A stretch of DNA of 61,233 nucleotides from an uncultured Paracoccaceae bacterium. GTDB taxonomy: Bacteria > Pseudomonadota > Alphaproteobacteria > Rhodobacterales > Rhodobacteraceae. Under the pieces are notes generated by a model. The model was not told the origin of the DNA. It did not search any database and worked only from the letters and a program-made list of their open reading frames with translations. The stretch spans positions 628,181 through 689,413 of the forward strand of contig CANMQO010000002.1 in NCBI GenBank assembly GCA_947500055.1, given 5' to 3'. Position 1 is the stretch's first letter, and every line of letters starts with the position of its first letter. Shown here piece after piece: positions 39,183 through 51,333 of the stretch. The position numbers and the translations under genes are program-made.

Positions 39183-40391
39183 CGCTTTGCGGCATGGGAT
39201 GATCAGGATCAGCGCCGCAAAGGCGAAAATTGCCGCATAGCCCAGCTGCTGCGTTTCGAAATCCACCCCATTGTCGATCAGCCACCCGCTAAGCCCCGGA
39301 CCGATGGCTGACCCCAGCACCATCAGCGCCGTTGCGGCGGATTTGATCGACCCGATATGTTTAGTGCCGTAAAGTTCGGCCCAGCAGGCGTTCAGCAACG
39401 TCGCCTGCCCCCCGCCTGCCAGCCCCATCAGCATGACGGCAAGTGCCGTCCACCCAAGACTGGGCGCGTACCAGTGCAGAAAGAATGCGAGGACAAGCGG
39501 CAAAAGGTAGATGGGCAAGAGCCGCACCGCCCCAAGCCTGTCGATGGCCCAGCCATAGCCGATGGTTGAAAGCGCCAGAACCATCGTGCCAAGGGGGAAG
39601 ACCGAGGCGAGCGCCAAATGCGTCCAGCCTTTGATTTCGGCGAAATGTGCCTGATGGAACCAGAACGCGGTGGCGAAACCTGAAAATGACATCACCGCTG
39701 GCACCATCGCCCAGAATAGCGGGTGGCGCAGCGCATCTGCTCGTGTCCAGTGCCGGTTCTGCATGCCTGTTGATTGGGCGGTTTCCGCGATGGATTGCGG
39801 GGTGCGTTCCAGCCGTAACAGCCGATGCAGGATCAGCGCCGCGATCACGCAGACCCCGGCAAAGCAAAACCAGAGTGTCCGCCAATCGATAATGGATTTC
39901 AGCCAGACCATGGTCAGTGGCAATGTCGCCTCACCCAGCATGAAACCAAAGGCCGCAACGGCGAGCGCCCGTCCGCGCGTCGCCACAAACCAGCGGGCCA
40001 TGGCGACCGTTGACATATGGCTGGTCATGCCCTGACCCATGAAGCGCAGGGCGAAAATGACGAGAGGAAGCAGCGCGGCTGCGGTATTGAACGCCATGAA
40101 AAGGCAGGCGCATCCCAATAGCAGGACGACTAGAACACCAAGGGTGCGGACCCGGAATCTATCTGCCAGCCCACCAGCGAACACCATCAAAAGCGCGGAT
40201 GCCCCGGTGCCGATCATGTAGATCAGTCCCCAATCGCCGTTGGATAGCCCATACGTGTCTCGGATTTCGCCGCCAAAGATGGCGATGAAGAAGGTCTGCC
40301 CAAAGCTGGAGAGCAGTGACAATAGCGCGCCGGTTGCCAGAAAAGGCATGTTTGTGCGGATGAATTGGAGATATCCGGTGGGCTGCGTCAT
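39165..40391 (-). CDS. Major facilitator superfamily transporter
   Basis: A 408-residue membrane protein with about twelve hydrophobic segments in the 6+6 MFS pattern, and a G-x-x-x-D-R-F loop (GGLADRFRVRTLG) between segments 2 and 3. The central loop is near residues 195-215. It is divided from neighbours on the other strand by overlap (Smr) and 61 bases (hslU). The substrate is not predictable; there is no enzyme gene in the same operon. Confidence 0.85.
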   Translation of the reverse strand: MTQPTGYLQFIRTNMPFLATGALLSLLSSFGQTFFIAIFGGEIRDTYGLSNGDWGLIYMIGTGASALLMVFAGGLADRFRVRTLGVLVVLLLGCACLFMAFNTAAALLPLVIFALRFMGQGMTSHMSTVAMARWFVATRGRALAVAAFGFMLGEATLPLTMVWLKSIIDWRTLWFCFAGVCVIAALILHRLLRLERTPQSIAETAQSTGMQNRHWTRADALRHPLFWAMVPAVMSFSGFATAFWFHQAHFAEIKGWTHLALASVFPLGTMVLALSTIGYGWAIDRLGAVRLLPIYLLPLVLAFFLHWYAPSLGWTALAVMLMGLAGGGQATLLNACWAELYGTKHIGSIKSAATALMVLGSAIGPGLSGWLIDNGVDFETQQLGYAAIFAFAALILIIPCRKALTALA

Positions 40392-40452
40392 GCCGCCATT
40401 GATGGTCCGGTTTAAGGGCGGGGGAAACCCTCAAACCGTTGGTTGCGCGAAA

Positions 40453-41760
<1,308 letters not shown>

Positions 41761-41768
41761 GTCAGTCC

Positions 41769-42827
41769 TTAAGCATGAGATGGGGGCAGTTTGTCCAAGG
41801 GCAGGACGCCGCCAAGAAGGTGAAGTACGGTGGCCCGGATCTGTTCCCAAAGCGCACCGAGAAGGAGCAGCCCGACACCAAGGATCAGGATGGTCATCGC
41901 GATTCCGCTGCCTTCAAAAAGGATGCTGGTGACGGCGACGACGTAACCGATGGCCGTGATCAGAAATGACCGGCGGTCAATAATGATGGCGACCAGCGCG
42001 AAGAAGCCGAGCACGAGCATAAGCAGCCCGTAGGCGTCAGATTCGATGAGCGACAGGGCGATCGTGTTGATCAGCGCGGGGGCGGCGACGACGTGCAGCC
42101 AGAACCCGTTGGCGCAGCGCCGCGTCACCCGGTGCGGATCGCTCATGTCAAAGAACATGGCGACGGCGAAGACGAGAACGCCCAGCGCCAGAGTGATCCA
42201 TGCGAATGGCCCACCTGCGGACAGGAGGAACAAATCGCTTGGGTCGCGGATTTCACCACCTTGGGCGGCCGTAAAGACAATTGCTGTTGCGAAAAGCCCC
42301 ACGGCGATCATCGCCATGGCAAAGGGCACCCGGAACCGCCACCAGTAGACAACAAGCGCGAGTGTTGCGAGCAGCAGCGGCATTGGAATGCTGGACAGGT
42401 CGCCCTGACCAATCATAAAAAGCTCTGCCATTGACGCGACAAAGCCGAAACCCGCATTGCCAGCGAACATGATTGATAGCGCAATGGCCGGGGCGACCAT
42501 GCGGCGATGCCGGACGAAGTATTCCGACAACAGCCAGACCACTACGGCCCCGATGCCGGTAACCATGACCGCGTAGCTTTGCAGGTTGACGACTTCAGTT
42601 CCCAATGAAAGTGCCGTCACGCCGTACCAGCCAGTTGCAAGGATGCATAAGCCGATGACGATGAAGATTTCGTTGAATCCTTTGAAAAGTTCAAAGGGTT
42701 CGTCGCCGATATCAAGGTTCTCACGCGCTCCGCGTCGGCTGTCAGCCAGGCTGATCAGATGCGCTGCCTGTTTTTCGTTGATCAGGCCGCTGCTGACGGC
42801 GGCCCGAAGATCATCGCGTTCGATCAT
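41769..42827 (-). CDS. DUF2157 membrane protein
   Basis: A 352-residue protein. A soluble N-terminal part (about residues 1-45, [21 protein letters not shown], the DUF2157-type start) precedes eight to ten hydrophobic segments. No catalytic motif is visible and the function of DUF2157 proteins is unknown. It ends eight bases before the hslU start, so the two are probably cotranscribed. It may be the gene that separates hslU from hslV. Confidence 0.8.
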   Translation of the reverse strand: MIERDDLRAAVSSGLINEKQAAHLISLADSRRGARENLDIGDEPFELFKGFNEIFIVIGLCILATGWYGVTALSLGTEVVNLQSYAVMVTGIGAVVVWLLSEYFVRHRRMVAPAIALSIMFAGNAGFGFVASMAELFMIGQGDLSSIPMPLLLATLALVVYWWRFRVPFAMAMIAVGLFATAIVFTAAQGGEIRDPSDLFLLSAGGPFAWITLALGVLVFAVAMFFDMSDPHRVTRRCANGFWLHVVAAPALINTIALSLIESDAYGLLMLVLGFFALVAIIIDRRSFLITAIGYVVAVTSILFEGSGIAMTILILGVGLLLLGALWEQIRATVLHLLGGVLPLDKLPPSHA

Positions 42828-42990
42828 GTCTCATCCTTTGTTCACGCCAACCTATGGTCTGCATTGGCCAAGTCCAAGGGGCGCGCCTGTCTTTTGCATG
42901 AAATGACAGAGGTTCACAAATGCGTGCGGCCAATTGTTTGATCAAGGCTTCGCGGTAGTGTGACCGCATCTGAATTATGGAGGTCCGAAG

Positions 42991-43356
42991 ATGGACAGAC
43001 GCTCTTTCCTTGTTGCTGCAATGGCGACAGCTGCAATGCCTGCCTTTGCCGGGGGCCATGGTCGCCTTGGCGCGTTTTCGGGCCTGAACAATCACGTGAC
43101 CACGGGTACCGCCGAAATCGCGGGCAATCAGGTGAACCTGCTGGATGATTTCACGTTTGATGGTGCCCCTGACCCCAAGGTCGCGCTGGGCAAAGATGGT
43201 GTTTATGATCCGACCACCCTGATGGGTGCACTGGAAAGCAATTCTGGTGCGTCCAGCTATACCATACCTGATGGCATCGACCCCGCTGCCTATAACGAGG
43301 TCTATATCTGGTGCGAACGCTTCAACGTTGGATTGGGTGTTGCACCTATTGGCTGA
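42991..43356 (+). CDS. Exported DM13-domain protein
   Basis: A 121-residue protein with an N-terminal signal [20 protein letters not shown], where RRSFL looks like a Tat (twin-arginine) motif. The mature part ([21 protein letters not shown] through [19 protein letters not shown]) fits the small DM13 domain, whose conserved cysteine has been proposed to act in redox or electron transfer. GGAGG lies before the ATG. It is opposite to its neighbours and its 3' end overlaps hslV by 11 bases. Confidence 0.75.
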   Translation: MDRRSFLVAAMATAAMPAFAGGHGRLGAFSGLNNHVTTGTAEIAGNQVNLLDDFTFDGAPDPKVALGKDGVYDPTTLMGALESNSGASSYTIPDGIDPAAYNEVYIWCERFNVGLGVAPIG

Positions 43357-43906
43357 TTGTTTCGACCGTCAGATTGCCGTTGGTATAGACACAGATATCA
43401 GCGGCAATCGCCATGGCCCGCCTTGCGACCGCCTCGGCGTCCATATCGGTATCCATCATGGCCCGACCGGCGGCGAGCGCGTAATTCCCGCCTGATCCAA
43501 TCGCCGTCACGTCGTGTTCGGGCTCCAGAACATCCCCGGCACCGGTGATCACGAAGAGTTCTTTCCCGTCGCTGACGATCAGCATTGCCTCAAGCTTTTG
43601 CAGGTATTTGTCGGTGCGCCAGTCCTTGGCCAGTTCGACAGAGGCGCGGGCCAGTTGACCTGGTGTCGCCTCAAGCTTTTTTTCCAATCTTTCAAGCAGG
43701 GTGAACGCATCCGCCGTTGATCCCGCAAACCCGGCGATCACGTCTTGCCCACCGGGCGAGAGCCGCCGCACCTTGCGCGCTGTGCCTTTGATGACAGTCT
43801 GGCCAAGGCTGACCTGACCATCGCCTGCAATCACAACCTTGCCGCCCTTGCGGACACCAATGATTGTTGTGCCGTGCCAGCCGGGGAATTCTTCGTTCGC
43901 CATCAT
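43346..43906 (-). CDS. hslV: HslV, proteolytic subunit of the HslVU protease
   Basis: A 186-residue N-terminal-nucleophile (T1) peptidase. The active threonine is in [25 protein letters not shown] after a short 12-residue propeptide, as in other alphaproteobacterial Hsl[21 protein letters not shown] and [16 protein letters not shown] are further family motifs. AGGAG precedes two adjacent ATGs. It forms a dodecamer capped by HslU. It is separated from hslU and preceded by the trxA terminator, so it needs its own promoter. Confidence 0.96.
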   Translation of the reverse strand: MMANEEFPGWHGTTIIGVRKGGKVVIAGDGQVSLGQTVIKGTARKVRRLSPGGQDVIAGFAGSTADAFTLLERLEKKLEATPGQLARASVELAKDWRTDKYLQKLEAMLIVSDGKELFVITGAGDVLEPEHDVTAIGSGGNYALAAGRAMMDTDMDAEAVARRAMAIAADICVYTNGNLTVETISQ

Positions 43907-43929
43907 CTGCTCCTGCTATGCGTGCAACC

Positions 43930-43958
43930 TATATGGCGGGCGGGTTGGTGTGGAACAA
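43930..43958 (-). promoter_or_regulatory. Possible hslV promoter
   Basis: On the minus strand TTGTTC (43958-43953) is followed by 17 bases and CATATA (43935-43930), about 25 bases before the hslV ATG. The match to the -10 consensus is weak, and it does not fit the heat-shock consensus well. It is offered because a terminator lies directly upstream and a promoter must exist here. Confidence 0.3.
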
Positions 43959-43973
43959 CCCTGTTTCAATCAC

Positions 43974-44003
43974 AAAAAAGGGCACCCCGACGGTGCCCCT
44001 TTT
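43974..44003 (-). terminator. Rho-independent terminator of trxA
   Basis: A perfect 7 bp GC-rich stem GGGCACC / GGTGCCC (43980-43986 with 43992-43998) with a five-base loop is followed on the minus strand by six T residues (43979-43974). On the plus strand it is followed by CTTTT, so it may work both ways. It lies 20 bases past the trxA stop and ends the addB-addA-trxA direction of transcription. Confidence 0.85.
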
Positions 44004-44023
44004 CCGCAGATATCCGGTTTGGA

Positions 44024-44344
44024 TCAGGCGGATTCTTCGATCCAGCCTTGCAGCGCTGCCTTTGGGGCGGCGCCGGTTTTGTTGGATACAACTTCGCCAT
44101 TCTTGAACATGAAGAGCGCTGGAATTCCGCGCACGCCCAGTTGTGCGGGTGAATTGGGGTTTTCGTCAACGTTCACTTTGACGATCTTGACCTTGCCTTC
44201 CATTTCGGCGGAAAGCTCTTCCAGCGCGGGGCCGATCTGTTTGCATGGGCCGCACCATTCGGCCCAGAAATCCACCACGACAGGGATGTCGGATTGACGG
44301 ACTTCGGCGTCAAATGTTGCGTCGGTTACTGCTACGGTTGCCAT
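44024..44344 (-). CDS. trxA: Thioredoxin
   Basis: A 106-residue classical thioredoxin, the general cytosolic dithiol reductant. Active site WCGPCK is in [17 protein letters not shown], and the cis-proline is in [16 protein letters not shown] precedes the ATG at 44344; the longer upstream frame runs into the spacer after addA. It lies 59 bases downstream of addA and is followed by a strong terminator. Confidence 0.97.
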   Translation of the reverse strand: MATVAVTDATFDAEVRQSDIPVVVDFWAEWCGPCKQIGPALEELSAEMEGKVKIVKVNVDENPNSPAQLGVRGIPALFMFKNGEVVSNKTGAAPKAALQGWIEESA

Positions 44345-44403
44345 TGAGGTGCTCCTTGGCGAAAAACATTGGACGCTGAACGTAGGGACGGTAGCCAGCG
44401 GGG

Positions 44404-47400
44404 TCAAGCGTCCGTAACAGAGTTCAGTGCTTCGTGAAGCAGCGATTGCGGAACCGGCATCAGCACCGCGGCTTCCGTCCAGAGGATCGCCATTTCAACG
44501 GGCCGCTCTGGGTAGATTTGCGTGAGGGCGGCTGCATAGATGGCCAGTTGCCTCAGGATACCTTCGGGGGTTTGGGCGGGATCGGATGGGACCAGATGAT
44601 TTGATTTGTAGTCCACCGCCAGAATGCGGTCTTCGTTGAAAAGAAGCCGGTCGATTGCCCCGTGGATCCGCCCGAGGCCCGGGATATCGGCGGTGACGTC
44701 TATTTCGGCCAGTGCATCGGGGTTCCAGAGATGCTGTAGAGCGGGTGCGTCCAGCAGCGTCATCACATGCGCCACCAGATCGATGTTGTCTGGCCCTACA
44801 ATCCGCACCCCGACGTCGTGCCGACTCTTGTGATCCACCAAGGGCAGATGTTCCAGCAAACGGTGGATTAATGTGCCGCGCTCTTTTGCCGTTTCCTGAT
44901 CCATGCTGGTGGGATCGCCCTGAAGGGCTTTTGCACCCGGCATTGCAGAGGGGGAAATTGTTGTCGTCGCTGTGATGTCGGGGAGTTGGCCAAAGGTTGG
45001 TATGGTTATTTCTGGTGTGCTGACCTGCTCGTGTTGGTTTTCCTCAAGCGCGTGCCAATCCAGATGTGACACGCGTTTGACCTCCAGATCGCCGCTGGTT
45101 GCGTCATAGTCGCCGCGCCGCTGCATCCCGTCTGCCACTATATTGTACCAGCTTTGATCCCCGTCACCGACATCACCCGCCGCCCCGACAATCAACCATT
45201 TTTCCGCACGCGTCATTGCGACGTAAAGCAGGCGCAGTCGTTCCTGTTCCTGTCGCGCGACATATGCGTCGCGCAGGTCAGTGACCGACGCAGCTGACTG
45301 CGCCGCCGGGGTTTTCCAGATCAGGTGTTTCTGGGCGGGCAGAAGCTCCTCCCTGACGTCAACGCGCCGCTTTGCGGTGTCAGGCAGAATAACGATGGGC
45401 GCTTCCAGTCCCTTGGCCCCATGCACTGTCATGACCCGGATGCGATCGCCCTGACTGTCCATTTGCCGTTTTATTTCAAGGTCGTCGGTTTCCATCCATG
45501 TCAGGAATCCTGTCAGGCTGGGAACGCCCGTGCTTTCATAGGCCAGGGCTTGCGATAAAAGGGCATCGATGCCGTCTTCGGCCTCTGGCCCAAGGCGCGC
45601 GAGCAGTTTGCGCCGCCCGTCATGCCGCGTGAGGATGCGTTCGATCAGGTCATAAGGTCGTAAGAAATCAGATTGCCGGCGCAAATCAAGCAGGATAGCG
45701 AGCGTTTCCGGGTAATTGCCGTCACGCAGCGCCGGCCAGAGGAACGCCTTTTCCGGCCGGTGATGGGCCAGGGTAAAAAGATCCTGTTCTGACCAGCCAA
45801 AAAGCGGTGACCGCAGGGCGGCGGCGAGGGACAAATCATCCTCTGGCAGGGCCAGAAAGCTCAGCAGGGCTGCCAGATCCTTGACCGCGAGTTCGGCGCC
45901 AACGCGCAGCCGGTCGGCCCCGGCGATGTTGAGTTTGGCCGCTTTGCAGGCCCGGATGATTTCGGCAAACAGGTCTGACCTGCGCTGCACAAGGATCAGA
46001 ATGTCACCTTCGGTGATCTTGCGTTTTTGATATTGATCGCTGTTGTCGATCTCGACCGGCAGCGTTTCATGTCTGATCATGTACTTGATCTGATCGGCGA
46101 TCCGCTTTGCCATCAGCACGGTGTGGTCTGTTTCGCTGGGCTCATCGACGGGATTAAACCAGTTACGCTTTTCACCGGTTTCGGGCTTTGTGATGACAGG
46201 CCACAGGTCGACCCGCCCGGGCATGTTTTCCTTGAACGCAATGTGTTTGAGGTCACCCTCCATCCCTGCCGCGCGATCGCGTATGAAGGTTTCATCGACA
46301 ACGGACAAGATCGCCTGCGACGACCGGAAAGAGTAATCCAGCGAAGTTTCGGCGAACGGTTTGCCAATACCCCTATGTGCCGTTTCAAAGTGTGCTTTCA
46401 TGTCGTCGAATGCGACAGGATCGGCACCCTGAAACGAATAGATCGATTGTTTTTTGTCGCCGACCACAAAGATCGTGCGTTCCCGTTCGGGCTGCGCCCC
46501 CTCACCAGAGGCGAATTCCTCGGCCAGCAGTCGGATCACTGTCCATTGGTCGGGGCTGGTATCCTGTGCTTCGTCCACAAGCATATGATCGATCCCGCCA
46601 TCAAGCCGGAACAACACCCACTCGGCGACATTGCGGTTGGTCAGCAATTCTTTGGTCTTGCGGATTAGATCGTCGAAATCGAGCATCCCGAGCATGAGTT
46701 TGCGATTTTCGTAAGCGGGTACAAAAACTTGCCCGAAACGGTAGATGGCAAGCGTGCGTTCCAGTGCGATCAGCGCCAAGCGATCATTGCGGGCATCCTG
46801 CACCGTGATCATGAGGTCATTTAGTGCTTCGGTCAGTTCAGGATGCGCCTCGCGCGTGGCTTTATTGGGGAAAGTTCCGCATTTGGCACTGAACGGAGTT
46901 TTGGCCGTTGCGCCAAACAGAAACGGTCCTTCGAGCAGTTCCAGATCGGCCAATCCCGGTGTTGGATTGCCCAACATCTGCCCGATGATCTTTGCCGCCT
47001 TTTGTTCTGTTGAGCCGCCTTTTGCGCAAACTCTGGCAATGTCTTGCAGGATTTCGCGGTTATCTTCGTCAAAGATGCCCTGAAGCAGCCGGTCGGCGGT
47101 CAGTTTAGGATCGAGGTCGAGCGTTTTGCAGATATCATCCCGATTGACGTCATGTTCGAAACTGTCGCGTTTGCGCACAAGTTCTGCGGTTAGTTTTGAC
47201 AGGTCATCGCCGGTGAATAACCGCAACAGATCATGCAGCACGTTAGACTGTTTGCCCAGCGCGATTTGATCGGTGACCTCCGCCCGCAAGAGTTCCCCCT
47301 GCCGATCGTCCATTTCCCGGAACTGCGGGCTGACTTCGGCCTCTAGTGGGAACCGCCGCAACACGCTGGCGCAGAAGGCGTGGATCGTCTGGATTTTTAG

Positions 47401-47751
47401 CCCGCCGGGGGTTTCGATGGCGCGGGCGAACAGCGTGCGTGCTTCGCGCAGGTCTGTGGCGTTGATGGCTCGGTCAACGCCCAGTTGACCCAGGTCGTTG
47501 CGTAACACGTCATCGCCCATCATCGCCCATTCGCCCAGGCGTTTGAACAGGCGGTTCTGCATCTCTGCCGCTGCGGCCTTGGTGTAGGTCAGGCAAAGAA
47601 TGTTCTGGGGTGAGACGCCTTCGAGTAACAAGCGCGCGACACGGTCGGTCAGGACGCGGGTTTTGCCTGACCCCGCATTCGCCGCTAGCCAGGTGGAGGT
47701 TTTCGGGTCGGCGGCGTCGACCTGCCGTTGGGATGCGGCGTCGCGGATCAT
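44404..47751 (-). CDS. addA: AddA, helicase-nuclease of the AddAB double-strand break repair enzyme
   Basis: A 1115-residue UvrD-family helicase with a C-terminal RecB-type nuclease. Walker [14 protein letters not shown] is near residue 25, [15 protein letters not shown] is the Walker B region, [18 protein letters not shown] and [19 protein letters not shown] are motifs of the helicase core. The nuclease motif ILAVDYKSN lies near the C-terminus. With AddB it resects DNA ends for RecA loading. It overlaps addB by four bases (ATGA). Confidence 0.95.
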   Translation of the reverse strand: MIRDAASQRQVDAADPKTSTWLAANAGSGKTRVLTDRVARLLLEGVSPQNILCLTYTKAAAAEMQNRLFKRLGEWAMMGDDVLRNDLGQLGVDRAINATDLREARTLFARAIETPGGLKIQTIHAFCASVLRRFPLEAEVSPQFREMDDRQGELLRAEVTDQIALGKQSNVLHDLLRLFTGDDLSKLTAELVRKRDSFEHDVNRDDICKTLDLDPKLTADRLLQGIFDEDNREILQDIARVCAKGGSTEQKAAKIIGQMLGNPTPGLADLELLEGPFLFGATAKTPFSAKCGTFPNKATREAHPELTEALNDLMITVQDARNDRLALIALERTLAIYRFGQVFVPAYENRKLMLGMLDFDDLIRKTKELLTNRNVAEWVLFRLDGGIDHMLVDEAQDTSPDQWTVIRLLAEEFASGEGAQPERERTIFVVGDKKQSIYSFQGADPVAFDDMKAHFETAHRGIGKPFAETSLDYSFRSSQAILSVVDETFIRDRAAGMEGDLKHIAFKENMPGRVDLWPVITKPETGEKRNWFNPVDEPSETDHTVLMAKRIADQIKYMIRHETLPVEIDNSDQYQKRKITEGDILILVQRRSDLFAEIIRACKAAKLNIAGADRLRVGAELAVKDLAALLSFLALPEDDLSLAAALRSPLFGWSEQDLFTLAHHRPEKAFLWPALRDGNYPETLAILLDLRRQSDFLRPYDLIERILTRHDGRRKLLARLGPEAEDGIDALLSQALAYESTGVPSLTGFLTWMETDDLEIKRQMDSQGDRIRVMTVHGAKGLEAPIVILPDTAKRRVDVREELLPAQKHLIWKTPAAQSAASVTDLRDAYVARQEQERLRLLYVAMTRAEKWLIVGAAGDVGDGDQSWYNIVADGMQRRGDYDATSGDLEVKRVSHLDWHALEENQHEQVSTPEITIPTFGQLPDITATTTISPSAMPGAKALQGDPTSMDQETAKERGTLIHRLLEHLPLVDHKSRHDVGVRIVGPDNIDLVAHVMTLLDAPALQHLWNPDALAEIDVTADIPGLGRIHGAIDRLLFNEDRILAVDYKSNHLVPSDPAQTPEGILRQLAIYAAALTQIYPERPVEMAILWTEAAVLMPVPQSLLHEALNSVTDA

Positions 47752-50663
47752 GTCAGCACCTCCGGCACCGCATCATCGCTGGTTTCCCATTCGCCATAAC
47801 GAGACAGGTGGTCATAGGGCGATATATCGGTTTTCAGGAACAAGGCGAGCCGGGCGGTGTAGCCCCGTGTCGGTTTCTGCCAGTTCCCAAAGAGCGTTTG
47901 CAATTCTTCCCAAACCACATCAGGGGGCTGTTTTTCCAAAGGCGCTGGAACAACCTTCATCGCCGCGTTCACACCGATAAAGCTGGCGCCTTTCACCTGC
48001 TTGCGCCCCAATGCGCTGAAGGCCCCACGTTCGACCATCGCGGCTTCCAAAAGCAACTGCTTGTCGAACATTTCCTGTTGTGCGGCGGTCGGTACCTGCC
48101 CGGTCTTGTAATCATAGATCAGCACGTGATCGTCAGGCGTGATGTCAAACCGGTCAGCCTTGCAGGTCAACGTGACGTTCAGGTTTGGCAAGCAGATTTT
48201 CCCGTTCACCTCGGTTTTCCGCGTGTTTGCGGCGGCCTGTCTATTGGCCTCTTCCGCCAGGAATATGTCTGCCGCCCGTTCCATGCGGGCGAGCCATTGT
48301 GCCCGGATGGTGGGCCATGGGCAGTGTTCGGTGAAATGCTCGTGAGAGATTTCCATCAACCGGTTGCGGTCTGCTGGCCCGCCGCCTTCCTTAATGAATT
48401 GCTCCAGAATACCGTGGATGATGATCCCGCGCAGTGGCGCGTCTGCTGTTGGCACCAAGGGATCAAGCGGGTCAAGTCGCAGAGTTTTGCGTGCATAAAT
48501 GGCATAAGGATCGCGGATCAGGGTTTTGATCTGAGTGACCGAGAACCTGTCGGGCCGTGCAACAAGCGGTGGTTGTGGCGACGGGCGCTTTACTGGAGGA
48601 GTGCGCCCGGTTGGGCTGGACAGCTTTTCCGCTATGGATAGCCAATGATCGCCACGCGCCCGCATCGCCTTGAGCGCCGCCGGCCCGTTCCCGGCAGGTA
48701 AGCCGCCCAGAAGGTTGGTTAATCGGTTGATCCAGCGTGATGGCACGGTTTCGGCGTCGGCGGATCGTTTTGATCTTGTGATCCACACCTCTTTCCCGGC
48801 CACGGCCTGTTGGTAGTCATGGGCTGACAGACCGATGCGGCGTTCGGGCAGCAACAACCCAGCATCTGAGCGCATTTTGCGATTGAGCCATGGGTCGGGC
48901 GGCGGCGCTTCGGGCCAGGTGCCGTCATTCATGCCGCCAAGGATTGTCAGATCAACGCCGTGCACACGCGCTTCGAGCGTGCCCCAGATCAAGACGCCCG
49001 GATGTCCGGTATCCCGATCCCGCACCACGCCATCAGCCAGAACGGCGCCGAAAAGGGCGGCGTAGTCGCGGGCATTCATCACCCCGCCCGCATCCGCATC
49101 CTGACGCAGATTGTCGCAAATGCGCTGGGCAGCGCGGCCTGCCGCCTCGGCCCAAAGCCCGCCGGAACCTGTGGCATCCGGCCCGGCGCAGATCTGCTCG
49201 ACCCTTTCCAGGTGGGCGTGCAAATGGGCGGTCAGGTGCTGCTCGTCTTCCGTGCCGTGGTCGGCAAATACCTGCGCTAACCAGGCCGCCCAAGGCTTAC
49301 GTTGGGCGTTATCACCCGCCCAGTCGATAAAGGTTTGCGCGGTTGGAAACGGCGGCCCGTTGCGACGCAATTCCAGTTCCAGCTCGCGTGTGTGCAGCAG
49401 ATGCGCGCCCCGATCTTCGCGGTCCGAATGGCAAAGCGGGTGTTTGAGGATGGTCAGGATCGCTTCTGCGGTCAAAACATCGCAGTGCATGGCGGCAACG
49501 TGGCGCAGCATTCGCCCCGGTGGTGAAAGGGCAAGCGGCGTCCCCGCGCTGTCATCTGGGGTGATGTCCCACCGGTCGAGCGCGGCTGTCACCTGCCGTG
49601 TCAACATCCGGTCGGGCGAGATAAGGGCGGCTGTCACCCCGTCTTCGACCGCTTGCCTGAGGCGCAATGCGATTGTTTCAGCCTCGGCGCGTGGGGTAGC
49701 GGCCTCGACCAATGTCAGCTTTTCAGTTGCGTCGATCAGGTTGCCAAGGTCAGGCCCTTCCTCGCGCCATTGATTTGTAACAGGTGCAGGGCGAAGGGAA
49801 AGTGAGATCAGCCGGTTACGTCCTGCGTCGACCGGTGGTTTGTCTGACCAGCGTTGAATGTCTGCAGGAGAAAAACCGATGCTCTGCATGAGCCGTTTGA
49901 AGCGGAATTGCGGATGGTCTTCGTCAACAAGTGTTTCCCAGATATCCGCTGGCAGGTCGCTGTCATAGCCCGGTAGAATAACAGCACCTTTTGGTAATTG
50001 GGCGACCGCCTGCATCAGAAGCGCAGTCGTGCCGCGCGATCCGGTTGAACCAGCGATGATGATCGGGTGGTCTGGCGGATTGGCAGACCATTGGGCCGCG
50101 CGGGCGGTGATCACGGCCCTTTGCCGCGCTTCCTTGTCCGGATCCATCGCATTATCGGCAAAGAAAGGCGTGATGATCCGCAGGAACTTCAACGCCCGCT
50201 CCCAGTGGCCGGATTGGTCAGAGATATCAAGCCCCGCGATCGTTTCGGGGCTGACCCCTTCGCCCTGCATTTCGTCCATTAGACTGGCAAGACTGGCTGA
50301 CAGATCATAAAGCGCCGTGCGCGGCGCGAGATCAGGTTCCTGGTCCAGCAGTTTGGCGACGAATTGAGACAGTTCCAATTTGCGGCGCAGCGCCGAGACC
50401 GGTGGTTTGACGTCGACCGACACCGGATCGTTCGCCAGATCTGTTATCAATCTGATCCGAGGCAGCAGACGCGCCGGGCCTGCGTCAAATACATCGCGGA
50501 TCCGCCGCTGCATCCGGGCGGTGTTGACGTAGATTTCAATGCGCGCCCATTCATGCGGCGCAAAGCCCCTGGCATGATGGGTCAGCCCGTCAACCAGGCT
50601 TTGCGCAAAGTCGACACCGGGCGGTTCTGCAAAGATGCGTGGTGTCTTGAGGCCCTCAAACAT
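47748..50663 (-). CDS. addB: AddB, second subunit of the AddAB repair enzyme
   Basis: A 971-residue alphaproteobacterial-type AddB. The N-terminal region is an inactive helicase-like fold (IIAGSTGSRGTTALLMQAVA). The VHGVDLTILGGMNDGTWPEAPPPDPWLNRKMR stretch and the C-terminal nuclease motif HVLIYDYKTGQVP are typical. The ATG at 50663 (MFEGLKTPRIFA) overlaps the murU-like gene by eight bases; a longer frame reads through that gene and is spurious. Works with AddA. Confidence 0.93.
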   Translation of the reverse strand: MFEGLKTPRIFAEPPGVDFAQSLVDGLTHHARGFAPHEWARIEIYVNTARMQRRIRDVFDAGPARLLPRIRLITDLANDPVSVDVKPPVSALRRKLELSQFVAKLLDQEPDLAPRTALYDLSASLASLMDEMQGEGVSPETIAGLDISDQSGHWERALKFLRIITPFFADNAMDPDKEARQRAVITARAAQWSANPPDHPIIIAGSTGSRGTTALLMQAVAQLPKGAVILPGYDSDLPADIWETLVDEDHPQFRFKRLMQSIGFSPADIQRWSDKPPVDAGRNRLISLSLRPAPVTNQWREEGPDLGNLIDATEKLTLVEAATPRAEAETIALRLRQAVEDGVTAALISPDRMLTRQVTAALDRWDITPDDSAGTPLALSPPGRMLRHVAAMHCDVLTAEAILTILKHPLCHSDREDRGAHLLHTRELELELRRNGPPFPTAQTFIDWAGDNAQRKPWAAWLAQVFADHGTEDEQHLTAHLHAHLERVEQICAGPDATGSGGLWAEAAGRAAQRICDNLRQDADAGGVMNARDYAALFGAVLADGVVRDRDTGHPGVLIWGTLEARVHGVDLTILGGMNDGTWPEAPPPDPWLNRKMRSDAGLLLPERRIGLSAHDYQQAVAGKEVWITRSKRSADAETVPSRWINRLTNLLGGLPAGNGPAALKAMRARGDHWLSIAEKLSSPTGRTPPVKRPSPQPPLVARPDRFSVTQIKTLIRDPYAIYARKTLRLDPLDPLVPTADAPLRGIIIHGILEQFIKEGGGPADRNRLMEISHEHFTEHCPWPTIRAQWLARMERAADIFLAEEANRQAAANTRKTEVNGKICLPNLNVTLTCKADRFDITPDDHVLIYDYKTGQVPTAAQQEMFDKQLLLEAAMVERGAFSALGRKQVKGASFIGVNAAMKVVPAPLEKQPPDVVWEELQTLFGNWQKPTRGYTARLALFLKTDISPYDHLSRYGEWETSDDAVPEVLT

Positions 50664-51333
50664 CCAGCAGCGCCTCTGCCAGAGGAACGCTGGCGGGTTG
50701 GCCGACATCGCACCATTGGCCGGGGTAACTGACGCCATATAACCCGCCGCGCGCTGCCATTTGATCCCAGATGATGTTCATGGAAAAGGCAGCTTCGCTG
50801 ATCTGGGCAAGCGTTTCCGTGCGGATGATCTGAAGCCCGGAGTAGATATCGCCCCGCCCGCGGTGAAGACGACCGTTTTCGTCGCGGGTGAAATCACCCT
50901 TTCCCAAATGACCAGTGACTTGCGGTTGTGGCACGGTCAGCAACAAGGCTTCCATATGTGGCTGCCATGCATTCAGGATCGTTGATACCGGATTGGGGCC
51001 GCGCCAGATCGCGTCGGTGTTCATTGTGATAACCGGACTGACCCCCAAAACTGGCAAGGCGTGTCGCAGGCCGCCACCGGTCTCGCGCAACATGTCGGTT
51101 TCGTCCGAGAACGCGATATCCTGACCTTTCAGATGATGTCGCAGCTTTTCCGCCTGATGGTGGATATTCACAACACGCTTGCCCACCCCATCAACCCGGG
51201 TCAGCGCAAGGGCATGATCAATCAGTGGTTTGCCAGCAACCTCGACCAGTGGCTTTGGCCGGTCCTTGACCAGATCGCCCATACGGGTGCCGAGGCCGGC
51301 GGCAAAGAGAAGTATCGGGATTGGGGCGTTCAT
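50656..51333 (-). CDS. murU: Nucleotidyltransferase, MurNAc-1-P uridylyltransferase (MurU) type
   Basis: A 225-residue sugar-1-phosphate nucleotidyltransferase. The N-terminus ILLFAAGLGTRMGDLVKDRPKPLVEVAGKPLI carries the G-x-G-T-R-x(9)-P-K-P signature; ITMNTDAIW is the metal-binding Asp region. Directly downstream of an AmgK-like kinase (four-base overlap), it is best read as MurU, which converts MurNAc-1-P to UDP-MurNAc in the recycling route known from Pseudomonas. Context supports the call; sequence alone would say only nucleotidyltransferase. Confidence 0.8.
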   Translation of the reverse strand: MNAPIPILLFAAGLGTRMGDLVKDRPKPLVEVAGKPLIDHALALTRVDGVGKRVVNIHHQAEKLRHHLKGQDIAFSDETDMLRETGGGLRHALPVLGVSPVITMNTDAIWRGPNPVSTILNAWQPHMEALLLTVPQPQVTGHLGKGDFTRDENGRLHRGRGDIYSGLQIIRTETLAQISEAAFSMNIIWDQMAARGGLYGVSYPGQWCDVGQPASVPLAEALLDV

